Source of the DNA: Flavobacteriia bacterium
GTDB lineage: Bacteria; Bacteroidota; Bacteroidia; Flavobacteriales_D; Crocinitomicaceae
Assembly: GCA_947446925.1 (NCBI GenBank)
Contig: CANFHU010000009.1
Location: 1 to 64,000, forward strand
Direction of reading: 5' to 3'
DNA: 64,000 bases
Shown here: positions 50,783-60,849 of the stretch, in pieces
Layout of the letters: every line of letters starts with the position of its first letter
How positions within the stretch are numbered: the stretch's first letter is position 1
Program-made: the position numbers and the translations under genes
Notes under the pieces: model-generated
Told to the model about the DNA's origin: nothing
What the model saw: only the letters and a program-made list of their open reading frames with translations
Database searches by the model: none

Positions 50783-51991
50783 ATGAAAAAAAATCTATTC
50801 TTAATTACTGCTTTATTTCCATATGGTAATGCTGAAACATTTCTTGAAACAGAAATTAATTTCGCTTCTGTTTTTTTTGATAAAATCAATATTATACCTC
50901 TAAACAAAACGTTATTTAAAAGGAAAATACCTGAAAACTGCTTTGTTAATGATTTTGAGATAATAAATAAATGGCATGTTTTCAAAATAATAACGCTACT
51001 TCGAAAAAAATTAATTTTGATTGAATTTTTAAAATTAATATTAAAAAAAAATCGTGTAGGCATTGCCAAAACGATGATTGTTTCCTTGAATAAAGCAATC
51101 CAAATCGATTTTTTTTTACAAAAACTATTAAACAAACAAACGATACAAGATACCGTTTTTTATTCGTATTGGTGTGATGATAGCGCACTTGCTCTAGCCT
51201 TGTTAAAAGAGCGACATCCATCAATTACAACCATTTGTCGCGCACACGGATGGGACCTTTATTTTGAAACAAACAAATACAATCACCTACCATTCAAGCC
51301 ATTTATATCAAAATATACAAATCAAATTTTCACAATATCTAACACGGGTAAAAAATATATACAAGAACGATGGAATGCAAAAAGTGAACCTAATACAGCT
51401 TTTCTAGGTGTAAACTCAAATAACTTATTAGCACCAAATAAAAATGAATTTATTCTAGTCAGTTGCTCTAATACCATTAAAATAAAACGGGTGGAATTAA
51501 TCTTGTATGCCTTACAACAAATAACAAACACATCAATGAAATGGGTCCATTTTGGAGATGGTGCCGAATTTGAAAACTTAAAAGAAATAGCACAAACTAT
51601 TAATTCCAAAATTCAAATCGAATGGAAAGGTAGGGTGGAAAATGAAGCTGTAATGCAGTATTACAAGAAAGAAAACCCCTCCTTATTTATCAACGTGAGT
51701 AGTACAGAAGGTATTCCTGTTTCTATTATGGAGGCTTTTTCATTTGGAATTCCTGCTATCGCAACAAACGTTGGTGGAACACATGAAATTTTAATAGACA
51801 ATTATAATGGTATTCTATTAAAGGAAAATCCAACCATTGAAGAAATTAAATCCGCTATTCTTAAAATCAAAAATTTAGATGTTAATGAATATGAAAAATT
51901 CAAATTCAATGCATGGAATACAATCAATAAAAAATTTGATGCAGAAAAGAATTACAAAATATTTTATGAAACACTATTAAACTTTTCGTAA
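50783..51991 (+). CDS. Family 4 glycosyltransferase
   Basis: 402 residues. The N-terminal domain starts KNLFLITALFPYGNAETFLETEI; the segment TICRAHGWDLYFE is typical. The C-terminal Rossmann domain has FILVSCSNTIKIKRVELIL, WVHFGDGAEFENLK and the donor site STEGIPVSIMEAFSFGIPA (retaining GT4 Glu). It runs divergent from the previous gene and its 3-prime end overlaps the convergent GT4 gene by 15 bases. Confidence 0.88.
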   Translation: MKKNLFLITALFPYGNAETFLETEINFASVFFDKINIIPLNKTLFKRKIPENCFVNDFEIINKWHVFKIITLLRKKLILIEFLKLILKKNRVGIAKTMIVSLNKAIQIDFFLQKLLNKQTIQDTVFYSYWCDDSALALALLKERHPSITTICRAHGWDLYFETNKYNHLPFKPFISKYTNQIFTISNTGKKYIQERWNAKSEPNTAFLGVNSNNLLAPNKNEFILVSCSNTIKIKRVELILYALQQITNTSMKWVHFGDGAEFENLKEIAQTINSKIQIEWKGRVENEAVMQYYKKENPSLFINVSSTEGIPVSIMEAFSFGIPAIATNVGGTHEILIDNYNGILLKENPTIEEIKSAILKIKNLDVNEYEKFKFNAWNTINKKFDAEKNYKIFYETLLNFS

Positions 51992-53131
51992 TTTATTTTG
52001 CTCTAAGTATAACAATTTATAATATTCAACTAATTTTTCAACATATTTTTTTATGTCATAATTTTCAGCAAAAGAACGAGCATACTGAGAAATCAATTGA
52101 TACTTTTCTCCATCGTTCATCAAATCGATAATTTTAGAAACAAACATAGTAGGTTCATTTTCTTGAAGTAAAAAACCATTTTTACCGTTTAAAATAATAT
52201 CCCTATTACCCTTACCATCTAAACTGATAACAGGCAATCCTGCAGCCATAGCTTCTAATAACACCAACCCAAAAGGCTCATAAAGTGCAGTATGTATAAA
52301 AAAAGTTGCTTGCCTTAAAAAAGAAGGTACATCGTGAACATTCCCTAATAAATGAACTTGATTTATTAACCCTAGTTTAATTATTTCTTTTTCTAAAAAA
52401 GGTCGCTTTGGACCATCCCCCAAAATTTGCATTTCAAAATCAATCTCTTTTACTTTCAACAAAGCAGCAATAAGAAGCAATAATTGCTGGTTCTTTTTCT
52501 CTACCAAACTCCCAACGGCAATTAACCTTATTTTTGGTGTTATTTTTTTCTCCCCAGCAAAGTAAAACTGTTCAAAATCAATCGCGTTTGACAACTCAAA
52601 AATAGCATCACTCAACTTGTTATTTCTAAAGGAAGTTTTTAAAAAGTGGGTGGTATTCTTTGAGATAGATATAAATTGATTATTAAATTTACGATACTTC
52701 TTTGTAATCCAATGTTTTTCGTATCGATTTAGTAACTTTTTTTTATATGGCTTGTAAAAAAAAAAGTTTTCTAATTGTGTTATATTATCGTGAACATGTG
52801 TAATATAAACTATATTTGGATAAGGTTTATACCTACTCAAAACTTCTGCCTCAAACAAATGAGAATGTATAATATCAGGCTTAAAACTTCTTATAATGTC
52901 ATCAAAATGTGATGAAGAAATTTTATTTTTCTTCCAAATAGAAAGATTTATTTTTGTATCCGTAACTACATAACTTAAAGTTGCAGGTAATTCATACTTT
53001 ATATCATTCGTCATTAATACTAATTGCACTTCTACATCTTTACGGTCAGCAAGATTTTTGCAAATATCAATAGTCAACCGCTCCGCTCCACCTTTATTTA
53101 AAGTTGGAATAATATGTAGTACCCTAATCAA
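51977..53131 (-). CDS. Family 4 glycosyltransferase
   Basis: 384 residues from TTG 53131; no ATG is available that keeps the conserved RVLHIIPTLNKGGAERLTID N-terminus. The GT4 signatures are present: HSHLFEAEVL, AVGSLVEKKNQQLLLLI, QILGDGPKRPFLEKEI, and the donor-binding YEPFGLVLLEAMAAGLPVI. It is a single minus-strand gene between two plus-strand genes, at the switch between the two blocks of the locus. Confidence 0.9.
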   Translation of the reverse strand: MIRVLHIIPTLNKGGAERLTIDICKNLADRKDVEVQLVLMTNDIKYELPATLSYVVTDTKINLSIWKKNKISSSHFDDIIRSFKPDIIHSHLFEAEVLSRYKPYPNIVYITHVHDNITQLENFFFYKPYKKKLLNRYEKHWITKKYRKFNNQFISISKNTTHFLKTSFRNNKLSDAIFELSNAIDFEQFYFAGEKKITPKIRLIAVGSLVEKKNQQLLLLIAALLKVKEIDFEMQILGDGPKRPFLEKEIIKLGLINQVHLLGNVHDVPSFLRQATFFIHTALYEPFGLVLLEAMAAGLPVISLDGKGNRDIILNGKNGFLLQENEPTMFVSKIIDLMNDGEKYQLISQYARSFAENYDIKKYVEKLVEYYKLLYLEQNKLRKV

Positions 53132-53257
53132 AATATGTATTGATAAATAACAACAATAACTTTTACAATTAAAAAAAATAGATTCTTAGATTTTTTATCA
53201 AGTATAAACCTAAAAATAACTAATTTTATCGCTAATTTAGATATAATTTTCAAGTGT

Positions 53258-54064
53258 ATGTTTACAATTTTAGATAAATTAGATTCCATTGAATTAAAAA
53301 AAATGGGAGAAACGTTCAGAGCAAACCGCCCATTCAATCACATTGTTATTGATAATTTTTTAGATGAAAACGATGCAATGGCGATTGCTGCGGAGTTTCC
53401 TAATTTTGATAACGATTGCTGGTATGCCTATGAAAACCCTTTAGAAATAAAAAAAGCAACCAACAATTGGAATCATTTTGGCACTAATACTTACAATTTT
53501 TTCTCCCATATTCTTTCGGATGCTTTTACGAAAAAATTAGACTTTTTACTTTCAGGGGACAATAGCATACAATTAGTTCCTGACATAGGATTACATGGAG
53601 GTGGTTTACATAGCCACAAAAATGGGGGAAGATTAAACCCACACTTGGATTATTCTATTCATCCAAAATTATTGTTGCAAAGAAAAGTAAATATAATTCT
53701 TTACATAAACCCTGAATGGAAAGCGAATTTTGGTGGAACTTTAGGTTTGTGGTCTGATAAAAATGGACAGCCAGACCAGTTGGTTCAGAAAGTAGACACA
53801 CTATTCAATAGAGCGTTAATTTTTGATACAACTCAAAATTCTTGGCACGGCATCTGCGAAGAAATAAATTCGGAGTTTGACTTAACTAGAAATAGTCTTG
53901 CTACCTATTACCTAACAAAACCTTCCACGGATGCTGATCCTAGAATGAAAGTGAAATATGCCCCAAGAGAAGATCAAAAAGGAGATCTTGGTATTGAAGA
54001 ACTCATTATCAAACGACAATCGATGGCAGACTTTCAAAATGTATACAGAGTTGAAAAGAATTAA
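53258..54064 (+). CDS. 2-oxoglutarate/Fe(II)-dependent oxygenase
   Basis: 268 residues. It has the 2OG-Fe(II) oxygenase fold of the prolyl-hydroxylase type: iron ligands H and D in LNPHLDYSIHP and the distal H in NSWHGICEE, with the 2-oxoglutarate-binding Arg in TRNSLATYYL. An Arg/Lys-rich tail follows. Such enzymes are found in some O-antigen and glycan clusters, where they hydroxylate sugar or lipid substituents. The substrate here is unknown. It heads the plus-strand block, 24 bases before a GT2 gene. Confidence 0.83.
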   Translation: MFTILDKLDSIELKKMGETFRANRPFNHIVIDNFLDENDAMAIAAEFPNFDNDCWYAYENPLEIKKATNNWNHFGTNTYNFFSHILSDAFTKKLDFLLSGDNSIQLVPDIGLHGGGLHSHKNGGRLNPHLDYSIHPKLLLQRKVNIILYINPEWKANFGGTLGLWSDKNGQPDQLVQKVDTLFNRALIFDTTQNSWHGICEEINSEFDLTRNSLATYYLTKPSTDADPRMKVKYAPREDQKGDLGIEELIIKRQSMADFQNVYRVEKN

Positions 54065-54088
54065 TTACAAGTCAATACAATTTTCTTT

Positions 54089-54919
54089 ATGAGTAATCAG
54101 CCATTAATTAGTATTTGCATCCCAACATACAATCAAACGTTACACCTAAGAAAACTGTTAAATACAACATTTAGCCAAAAAGATGTAACATTCGAGATAA
54201 TTATCACGGACGATAGTTCAACAAATGATGTAGCTGAATTAGTAAATGAGTTCAGAAATAATGGTTTTACTATTAGTTACCACAAAAACATCCCTGCTTT
54301 GGGAGCGCCAAAAAATTGGAACTACGGTATCGCTCTTGCAAAAGGAGATTATATTAAAATCATGCACCACGACCAATGGTTTGAAGACGATTTTGCACTT
54401 AAAAAATTATTAGATAAAATAATAAACGATAAAAAAACCTTCGTTTTTTGTGCTGCTTTAAGTAATTTTAGAAATGAAATAACAGAATTCAAAATAAACA
54501 ACAAGGATTTAAAAAAAATCAAATATGAACCGGAAAACTTAATTTTAGCAAATTTAATTGGCGGACCTACTGCTATTATGTACCATAAAGACGCAAACAT
54601 TTTCTATGATGAAAAAATTATTTGGTTAGTAGATGTGGAATTTTACCTTCAACTATTTAAAAAAGGCTTTAAAATAGAATACATCGATGAGATTCTTTAT
54701 ACATCTATGACAGATGCAGACAGCTTGACAAATAACAATTTAATAGATTCAGAAAAGCAACTTTATGAATATTCTTATTTGTTTAATAAATATATAAAAC
54801 AACTTCCGATTTTAAAAAGAATAAAATACGTAATTGGGATCTATAAAATAGTAATCTTACCTATAAATAAAAAAAGCTACCTGACACAATTTGTAAGATT
54901 TAGTAAGCGTATTGTTTAA
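54089..54919 (+). CDS. Family 2 glycosyltransferase
   Basis: 276 residues. GT2 motifs: PLISICIPTYNQTLHLRKLL, FEIIITDDSSTNDVAELV, and the metal-binding-loop region IKIMHHDQWFEDDFAL, where the usual DxD/DD is replaced by HHDQ. The acceptor-side WLVDVEFYLQLFKKGFKIEY is present. The change from DSDD to HHDQ is shared with some O-antigen GT2 enzymes. It follows the oxygenase gene directly. Confidence 0.85.
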   Translation: MSNQPLISICIPTYNQTLHLRKLLNTTFSQKDVTFEIIITDDSSTNDVAELVNEFRNNGFTISYHKNIPALGAPKNWNYGIALAKGDYIKIMHHDQWFEDDFALKKLLDKIINDKKTFVFCAALSNFRNEITEFKINNKDLKKIKYEPENLILANLIGGPTAIMYHKDANIFYDEKIIWLVDVEFYLQLFKKGFKIEYIDEILYTSMTDADSLTNNNLIDSEKQLYEYSYLFNKYIKQLPILKRIKYVIGIYKIVILPINKKSYLTQFVRFSKRIV

Positions 54920-54983
54920 CATACTTACAATAAACTGCCTTTTCGCTTGTTTTTTTTGAATTTTAACACCAAAGCGTACATAA

Positions 54984-55901
54984 ATGAGTCGCCCTTTTTT
55001 TTCGATTATTATACCAACCTACAACAGAGAAAAATCCATCAGAAACTGTTTAAAAAGTGTTATTAATCAAACGTTTTCTGATTTTGAAATACTTGTTATT
55101 GATAATAAATCAACAGACAATACAATCGATGAAATAAAGAATTTTTCAGACAAAAGAATAAAACTATTTTCTAATGAAAAAAATTACGAAAGATGTTATT
55201 CTAGGAATAAAGGTGTAAAAAATGCAACTGGTGAATACATTACTTTCCTGGATAGCGATGATTTATTATTACCAAATCACCTTCAAAATTGGTTCGACTT
55301 TATAATAATAAAGAAAAAAGAAAATTCATTTTACATTTGTAACAAACTAATCTGTAAGGATAATGAAGAAGTAATTAAACCTAGTCATACAAATTACGAG
55401 GACATAGAAAATTTATTAAAATCCCCAGTTATTCCTGGTCAAACTTGTATCCCATCTAAAATAGCAAACTCTTTTCAATTTGAAACAGATTACCTTATAT
55501 TTGAAGATACTGCACTATGGTTACAAATGGCTATGAAATATGAAATCCAAACTGCTAATTTCAATTCGTATTCTTATTCTGTAAATAATGATAATTCAGT
55601 TAACGTTAAAAAAAATAATTTTGGTGCAATTAGATGCAGTTCAATAAAAAATTTCATGTCGCAAAATCCAGATATCGTTTCGGCATTAGGTTCTAAACTA
55701 TTTAAAATCGAACTTTCAAAATCAATATTCGCAATTGCTAAATTTTATATGGCGAACCAAAATAGAATGAAAGCAATCAAACATCTAATTAAATCTATCT
55801 CAATTTATCCGACGTTATTCCAATTCAAACACAAATGTAGATTAATCATACTCTTATTACTTAACAAAGAAATTATAGAATATGGATTTAAATCCAAATA
55901 A
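54984..55901 (+). CDS. Family 2 glycosyltransferase
   Basis: 305 residues. It begins FFSIIIPTYNREKSIRNCL, with ILVIDNKSTDNTID and the metal-binding FLDSDDLLLPNHLQNWF. It is a likely paralogue of the enzyme at 40681-41628 (shared NERCxSRNxG and DSDDxxLPNHLQ blocks, and similar length). The stop overlaps an upstream ATG of the next gene, discussed there. Confidence 0.9.
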   Translation: MSRPFFSIIIPTYNREKSIRNCLKSVINQTFSDFEILVIDNKSTDNTIDEIKNFSDKRIKLFSNEKNYERCYSRNKGVKNATGEYITFLDSDDLLLPNHLQNWFDFIIIKKKENSFYICNKLICKDNEEVIKPSHTNYEDIENLLKSPVIPGQTCIPSKIANSFQFETDYLIFEDTALWLQMAMKYEIQTANFNSYSYSVNNDNSVNVKKNNFGAIRCSSIKNFMSQNPDIVSALGSKLFKIELSKSIFAIAKFYMANQNRMKAIKHLIKSISIYPTLFQFKHKCRLIILLLLNKEIIEYGFKSK

Positions 55902-55902
55902 A

Positions 55903-56616
55903 ATGAGAATTGGAATTGTTACTATTAATTTCAATAACCTACAAGGATTGATTAAAACCATAAAAAGTGTAAAAAATCAAACGTGTACAAATATTCAATT
56001 CATAATTATTGACGGTGGTTCGACAGACGGATCGAAAGAAATTATACAAGAAAATTCAGATTGGATAAGTTATTGGATAAGTGAAAAAGACAACGGTGTT
56101 TACCATGCCATGAATAAAGGACTAAAAGAAGTAACAGCAGATTATTGTTTATTTTTAAATTCAGGCGATTACTTATTAAATCAGCAAACTATTGAAAATG
56201 TAAAAACTCAAATCGATTCTAATGCAGCAATGAGTTATGGTTTGATTCAATGGGAAGATACTAATTTACTTTGGAATCCAAAAAAAGACTTAAAGGCCTT
56301 TGAGATGACAAAAAAATCCTTGATTCCGCACCAAGGAACTTTTTTCAATACAAACATTCTCAAAAAATTAAACGGTTACAAAGAAAACTATAAAGTGATC
56401 TCTGATTGGGGTATTATGTTAGAACTTCTAGAAAAAGAGTACAAAACTCAAAAATTAAATTTAATTATCAGCATCTGTGAAAAACAAGGAATTAGTGCAT
56501 CATTGGAAGATCAAATAAAAAAAGAAAGGAGAAGTTACCTTTTTAAGTATGCTAAAAAAACTATGATTTATGGCTACCTTTATGCACTAAAAAAAATCTT
56601 CAAACTTCATAAATGA
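55903..56616 (+). CDS. WcaA-like family 2 glycosyltransferase
   Basis: 237 residues from ATG 55903, one base after the stop of the upstream gene; an in-frame ATG at 55882 would add seven residues and overlap it. WcaA-type blocks: RIGIVTINFNNLQGLIKTIK, IIIDGGSTDGSKEII, YWISEKDNGVYHAMNKGLKE and FLNSGDYLLN. It resembles the GT2 at 42645-43472. The next gene starts in an ATGA overlap. Confidence 0.9.
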   Translation: MRIGIVTINFNNLQGLIKTIKSVKNQTCTNIQFIIIDGGSTDGSKEIIQENSDWISYWISEKDNGVYHAMNKGLKEVTADYCLFLNSGDYLLNQQTIENVKTQIDSNAAMSYGLIQWEDTNLLWNPKKDLKAFEMTKKSLIPHQGTFFNTNILKKLNGYKENYKVISDWGIMLELLEKEYKTQKLNLIISICEKQGISASLEDQIKKERRSYLFKYAKKTMIYGYLYALKKIFKLHK

Positions 56617-57734
56617 AATCCATACTCGTAATAACACACGATACTTCTCTATCTGGAGCACCCAAATCATTATTATTAATGCTTGAACAACTCTCCAAGG
56701 TAGATTTTGAAATTACAACGATTGCAATAAAAGGAAATGGACCACTTGAAGTTCGATTTAAAAAAAATAGTAATCAGTATTTCAATTTTGAAAAAATCGA
56801 TAATTCAAAAGATTACAGCATAATAAACAGATTAAAACGAATTTTATACAAAAAGCCCATAGTATCCGAAAGAGAAAAATTCACAAACTATATTAATTCA
56901 CAAACATTTGACTTTATCTATGCAAATACAATAAGTGCATTAAAAATAGGTATTCGTTTTTTTTACAAAGAAAATGTACCGTTTATTTTACATGTTCATG
57001 AACTAAAAACTGTAATTGATGAATTCGTTCCAAACTTAAAAGAATACGATCATAAAATAAGACATTATATCGTACCTTCCGAATTAAATAAAAACACACT
57101 GATAAAATACTTTCAAATTAATGAAACAAAAATTTCAATCGTAAGAGAAACATCTACATTACTAAGTGTTGAAAGCCCTAAAATGAAGGATGATCGATTG
57201 AAAATTGTGATGTGTGGTGGAGCGTATTGGAGAAAAGGAGATGATTTATTTGTTCAAATTGCAGCAAAAGTAATTGAGCGAATTAAAAATAGTGATTTTT
57301 ATTGGATTGGACATATTACAGAGGAACGATTGAGAGTAAATCTCGCAGATGCTGAAAAATTAAAGATTACGGATAATATTCACTTCATTCAAGAAACGAA
57401 TACACCCGAAAGTTGGATGTCTAATGCAAACCTATTCATACTAACTTCTCGAGAAGATCCTTTTCCTTTAGCGGCTATAGAAGCAGGATTATCAGGGTTA
57501 CCGATTGTTTGTTTTCAAAAAGCAACAGGTATAGCCGAAGTCATCAACAAAGAATGTACTATACCTTATTTAGATGTAGAAAAAATGGCAAGTAAAATTA
57601 TAGAATTACTTCACAACAATACTAAAAGAGAAAAACTTGGAGAAGAAAACAAACTTTATTTTGAAACACTTACTCCTAAAAATATATCAAAGCAAGTGAT
57701 TTCTATTTTAAATAATCTACAAACCAAAAATTAA
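56613..57734 (+). CDS. Family 4-like glycosyltransferase
   Basis: 373 residues. It starts SILVITHDTSLSGAPKSLLL, a hallmark of a GT4 subgroup in which the usual glycine loop reads SGAPKS. The C-terminal domain has IVMCGGAYWRKGDDLFVQIA, IHFIQETNTPESWMSNANLF and the donor-binding LTSREDPFPLAAIEAGLSGLP. The ATG overlaps the previous stop by four bases. Donor and acceptor are unknown. Confidence 0.87.
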   Translation: MKSILVITHDTSLSGAPKSLLLMLEQLSKVDFEITTIAIKGNGPLEVRFKKNSNQYFNFEKIDNSKDYSIINRLKRILYKKPIVSEREKFTNYINSQTFDFIYANTISALKIGIRFFYKENVPFILHVHELKTVIDEFVPNLKEYDHKIRHYIVPSELNKNTLIKYFQINETKISIVRETSTLLSVESPKMKDDRLKIVMCGGAYWRKGDDLFVQIAAKVIERIKNSDFYWIGHITEERLRVNLADAEKLKITDNIHFIQETNTPESWMSNANLFILTSREDPFPLAAIEAGLSGLPIVCFQKATGIAEVINKECTIPYLDVEKMASKIIELLHNNTKREKLGEENKLYFETLTPKNISKQVISILNNLQTKN

Positions 57735-57746
57735 TTCGTTCTAGGT

Positions 57747-58619
57747 ATGATAGTAGTTAAATTAATGGGAGGCCTAGGAAATCAACTTTTTCAATATGCA
57801 CACGGACGTGCATTAACAACAAAGTTCCAAACCGAATTAATCCTTGATCTTGAATTCTTGTTAAACAGAAATCCAAAAAACGATTTTATTTTTAGAGATT
57901 TTGATCTCGATATTTTCAAATTGAACAATCATCAGGTGTTAAATGATCGATTAAGCAAAAAATTTTACAATGCTTCCTTTTTTCATGAAAAACCTATCAC
58001 CTGCATAGAAAATGGTTTTCATTTTCAGCCAATAGAACTTAAAAAAAAGAATCCTAAAGTCTACCTTGATGGGTACTGGCAGAGTTTTAAATACTTTCAA
58101 GACATTGAAAACGAAATAAGAAAAGAACTTGTTTTTAAATTTCCCCTTACTATAGAACAACAACAATTAAAAGAGAAAATTAAAAACTCAACAAGTGTCT
58201 GTATCAACTTCCGTAGAACTGATTTTGTGACGATACCTTCTGCAATAAAAACACATGGGGTTACTGATTTAAAGTATTATATGGATGCCTTAAATCTTTT
58301 AGAGCAAAAATTGGGAAATGAACTTGAATTGTTTGTTTTTTCGGATGATATTGAATGGTGTGAACTGAATTTTAAAACACATTTTAAAACACATTTTGTT
58401 AAACATGAAATTTACAAAGGAGATCGTTTTGCTTCTTATTTAGAACTTATGACAAATTGTAAACATTTTGTAATACCAAACAGTACCTTCGGATGGTGGG
58501 CAGCTTGGCTATCTTCATTCGAAAATAAAATTATTATTACGCCAGAAAAATGGTTTATAAATGAAACCTTACAAGCGCAAACAAACGACTTGCGACCAGT
58601 AAACTGGCTTAAAATCTAA
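57747..58619 (+). CDS. Alpha-1,2-fucosyltransferase family (GT11)
   Basis: 290 residues, normal for the family. The N-terminal MGGLGNQLFQYAHGRAL block, central VCINFRRTDFV, downstream LELFVFSDDIEWCE and NSTFGWWAAWL blocks are the four GT11 regions, in order. It transfers fucose from GDP-fucose to a galactose-type acceptor. No GDP-fucose synthesis genes (gmd, fcl) are seen in the window, so the donor must come from elsewhere or the sugar differs. Confidence 0.92.
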   Translation: MIVVKLMGGLGNQLFQYAHGRALTTKFQTELILDLEFLLNRNPKNDFIFRDFDLDIFKLNNHQVLNDRLSKKFYNASFFHEKPITCIENGFHFQPIELKKKNPKVYLDGYWQSFKYFQDIENEIRKELVFKFPLTIEQQQLKEKIKNSTSVCINFRRTDFVTIPSAIKTHGVTDLKYYMDALNLLEQKLGNELELFVFSDDIEWCELNFKTHFKTHFVKHEIYKGDRFASYLELMTNCKHFVIPNSTFGWWAAWLSSFENKIIITPEKWFINETLQAQTNDLRPVNWLKI

Positions 58620-58622
58620 AAA

Positions 58623-59594
58623 ATGAACTTACCACTCATTTCGGTAGTTTTACCTGTTTACAATGCTGAACAGTATGTAAAAGATACTATAAAAAGCATT
58701 TTAGTTCAATCCTATCAAAATTTTGAACTCATCATAATAAACGATGGTTCTACTGATAACTCTGAAGAATATATAGTACAATTCAAAGACACAAGAATCA
58801 AATACATTAAAAACGAAAAAAATCTCAAACTAATTCAAACCTTAAATTTAGGATTGCGTTTAGCCAAAGGAAAATACATTGCACGTATAGACGCAGACGA
58901 TATTGCTTTACCAAACCGTTTTGAAAAACAAATTGATTTCCTAGAAAACAACCTAGAATACGGAATAGTTGGTTCTTTTGCAGAAACCTTCGGCAGTAAA
59001 AAAGAAAAATTAACATTTGTTCAAGAAGATTTAGAGATTAGATTCGCCTTATTGACGCACAATCCTTTTGTACATTCTTCAGTGATGATTCGAAATCAAA
59101 TCCTTATTAAAAACAAATTAAGTTTTGATTTAAATCAATTGCATGTCGAAGATTATGATTTATGGATTAAAATATTAAAGTATTCAAAAGGAAAAATTTT
59201 ACCTGATAGTTTGATAAAATATAGAATTCATGAGAGCCAAATCAGCGTGGTTCATAACAACATTCAAGAAATAAACACTAAAAAAATACAAAAAAAATAC
59301 TTAACATCCTTATTACCAGAATTCAAAGATGTGGATTTATTATTCGATATTTTCCACAATCAAAAAAGGACGATCTCTGATGTAATCCTTTTTCTATCAA
59401 ACATTAAATCAATTAATTTAGAAAACATAAACAGCTTTAATAAAAAACTAACCAAAACATTAATCAAAAAAGCAAAAAATAAAATTATAGATGCTAAAAA
59501 AATAACACACAAAGAGCTTTTAATACTTTTCAAATACAGAAATGAATTTACAATAAAACAAAAAATCGTACTTTTAACTAAATTAAATTTTTAA
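58623..59594 (+). CDS. Family 2 glycosyltransferase
   Basis: 323 residues. Motifs: PLISVVLPVYNAEQYVKDTI, FELIIINDGSTDNSEEY, and the metal-binding IARIDADDIALPNRFEKQ, with VEDYDLWIKILKYSKG on the acceptor side. A long basic helix-rich tail (about 255-323) follows the catalytic domain. It overlaps the next membrane-protein gene by one base (TAATG). Confidence 0.9.
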   Translation: MNLPLISVVLPVYNAEQYVKDTIKSILVQSYQNFELIIINDGSTDNSEEYIVQFKDTRIKYIKNEKNLKLIQTLNLGLRLAKGKYIARIDADDIALPNRFEKQIDFLENNLEYGIVGSFAETFGSKKEKLTFVQEDLEIRFALLTHNPFVHSSVMIRNQILIKNKLSFDLNQLHVEDYDLWIKILKYSKGKILPDSLIKYRIHESQISVVHNNIQEINTKKIQKKYLTSLLPEFKDVDLLFDIFHNQKRTISDVILFLSNIKSINLENINSFNKKLTKTLIKKAKNKIIDAKKITHKELLILFKYRNEFTIKQKIVLLTKLNF

Positions 59595-60826
59595 TGCTGT
59601 TTCTAAACAAACCTTTTTCTAAAATTCAACTTCAAACAATTGTATTAATTTTATTCTCGATTGTTTTTTTGTTAATCGGTCTCCCTCCTTTATACAAAAG
59701 AATTATGATTTGGTCGGATGGATACGCATTAGGTGATTGGTTGATTAACTATGAAGATGGAGGCTTCAAAAGACGTGGTTTATCTGGGACAATCTTTATT
59801 TCTCTAGCAAGATTAACAGGAATTTATGTTGGCAAAATCGTATTCAGTTTTGTTGCATTTCTCTATTTTACGTTTTTAATCTTACTAGTCAAAACGGTAA
59901 GAAATATCAAATTTGATTTTCAGTTTTTGTTATTCTGCTGCCTGCCAACGGTATTCCTTTTCCCTATAAATGACTTTTATGCTTTCGGTAGGAAAGAAAT
60001 TATATTTTTTAATATTTTTTTACTTTTCATTAACGCTTATCAAAAAAGAAATATTTACTCTTGGAAATTTACCTTGATACTTAGTTTTTTTATTGCTATT
60101 GCTACCCTTTTTCATGAATTAGTGGTATTTTATGTTCCCTATTTTCTTATTGTATATCTATTTCATTTTGTAAAAGATAAAAAAGGAAGTTTATTAAAAA
60201 TGACGGTAATAGGTGCCTCTGCTTTTATTCCCGCCTTTATTATTTTTACTATAGGAAAAGACATTAATGAAGGGAATTCTTGGGGAATATTCAATAATCT
60301 AGGTGTTGCGGAAAATGTGATGAAAGGGATTTTTGATTGGCCAAAAGAGGGATTTGGTAAAGGAAAAGTGAATGCACTTACTTTTGCAAAAGAAAGAAAT
60401 TATGCGTTATACGCAATTTCATATTTAATTACAATAGCCATATTTTTTAGTGTTTTACTTAAAAATATCACCTCCAAATCAGAATTAATCAAAATTGGTG
60501 TAATTCATATTGGTTTAATAACACTTAGTGTTCCCATGTTTTTTCTGACAATTGATTGGGGAAGATGGTTAAACATACATTTTGTTTGTATGGCATTTGT
60601 TTTAATCTTATTTTATAAAAAAAGAAACCCTTCTGAAACAACAAGTATAAAATCATTAATACTGCACTTTATTTCGATTAAGAATATCAGTAAATTACTG
60701 ATATTTTCAATCTTTGTTTTTGGATTTTCTATGGATCATGTAGAAATTGGTTTTAAATTAGGCCAAAATGGGGTTTTAAAAGCAATTAGAGATGTATTTT
60801 GGAATCTACGACAGTTTAATTTTTAA
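59594..60826 (+). CDS. Polytopic membrane protein, second polymerase candidate
   Basis: 410 residues with about ten transmembrane helices and a loop MIWSDGYALGDWLINYEDGGFKRRGLSG after the first helix. The RRGLSGT motif and the charged loop suggest a family of O-antigen-locus membrane proteins without known activity. It is coupled to the preceding GT2 gene. It could be a polymerase, a flippase-like protein or a membrane glycosyltransferase; the sequence does not decide. Confidence 0.55.
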   Translation: MLFLNKPFSKIQLQTIVLILFSIVFLLIGLPPLYKRIMIWSDGYALGDWLINYEDGGFKRRGLSGTIFISLARLTGIYVGKIVFSFVAFLYFTFLILLVKTVRNIKFDFQFLLFCCLPTVFLFPINDFYAFGRKEIIFFNIFLLFINAYQKRNIYSWKFTLILSFFIAIATLFHELVVFYVPYFLIVYLFHFVKDKKGSLLKMTVIGASAFIPAFIIFTIGKDINEGNSWGIFNNLGVAENVMKGIFDWPKEGFGKGKVNALTFAKERNYALYAISYLITIAIFFSVLLKNITSKSELIKIGVIHIGLITLSVPMFFLTIDWGRWLNIHFVCMAFVLILFYKKRNPSETTSIKSLILHFISIKNISKLLIFSIFVFGFSMDHVEIGFKLGQNGVLKAIRDVFWNLRQFNF

Positions 60827-60849
60827 ATTTGTAACTCGACAATTTTAGC

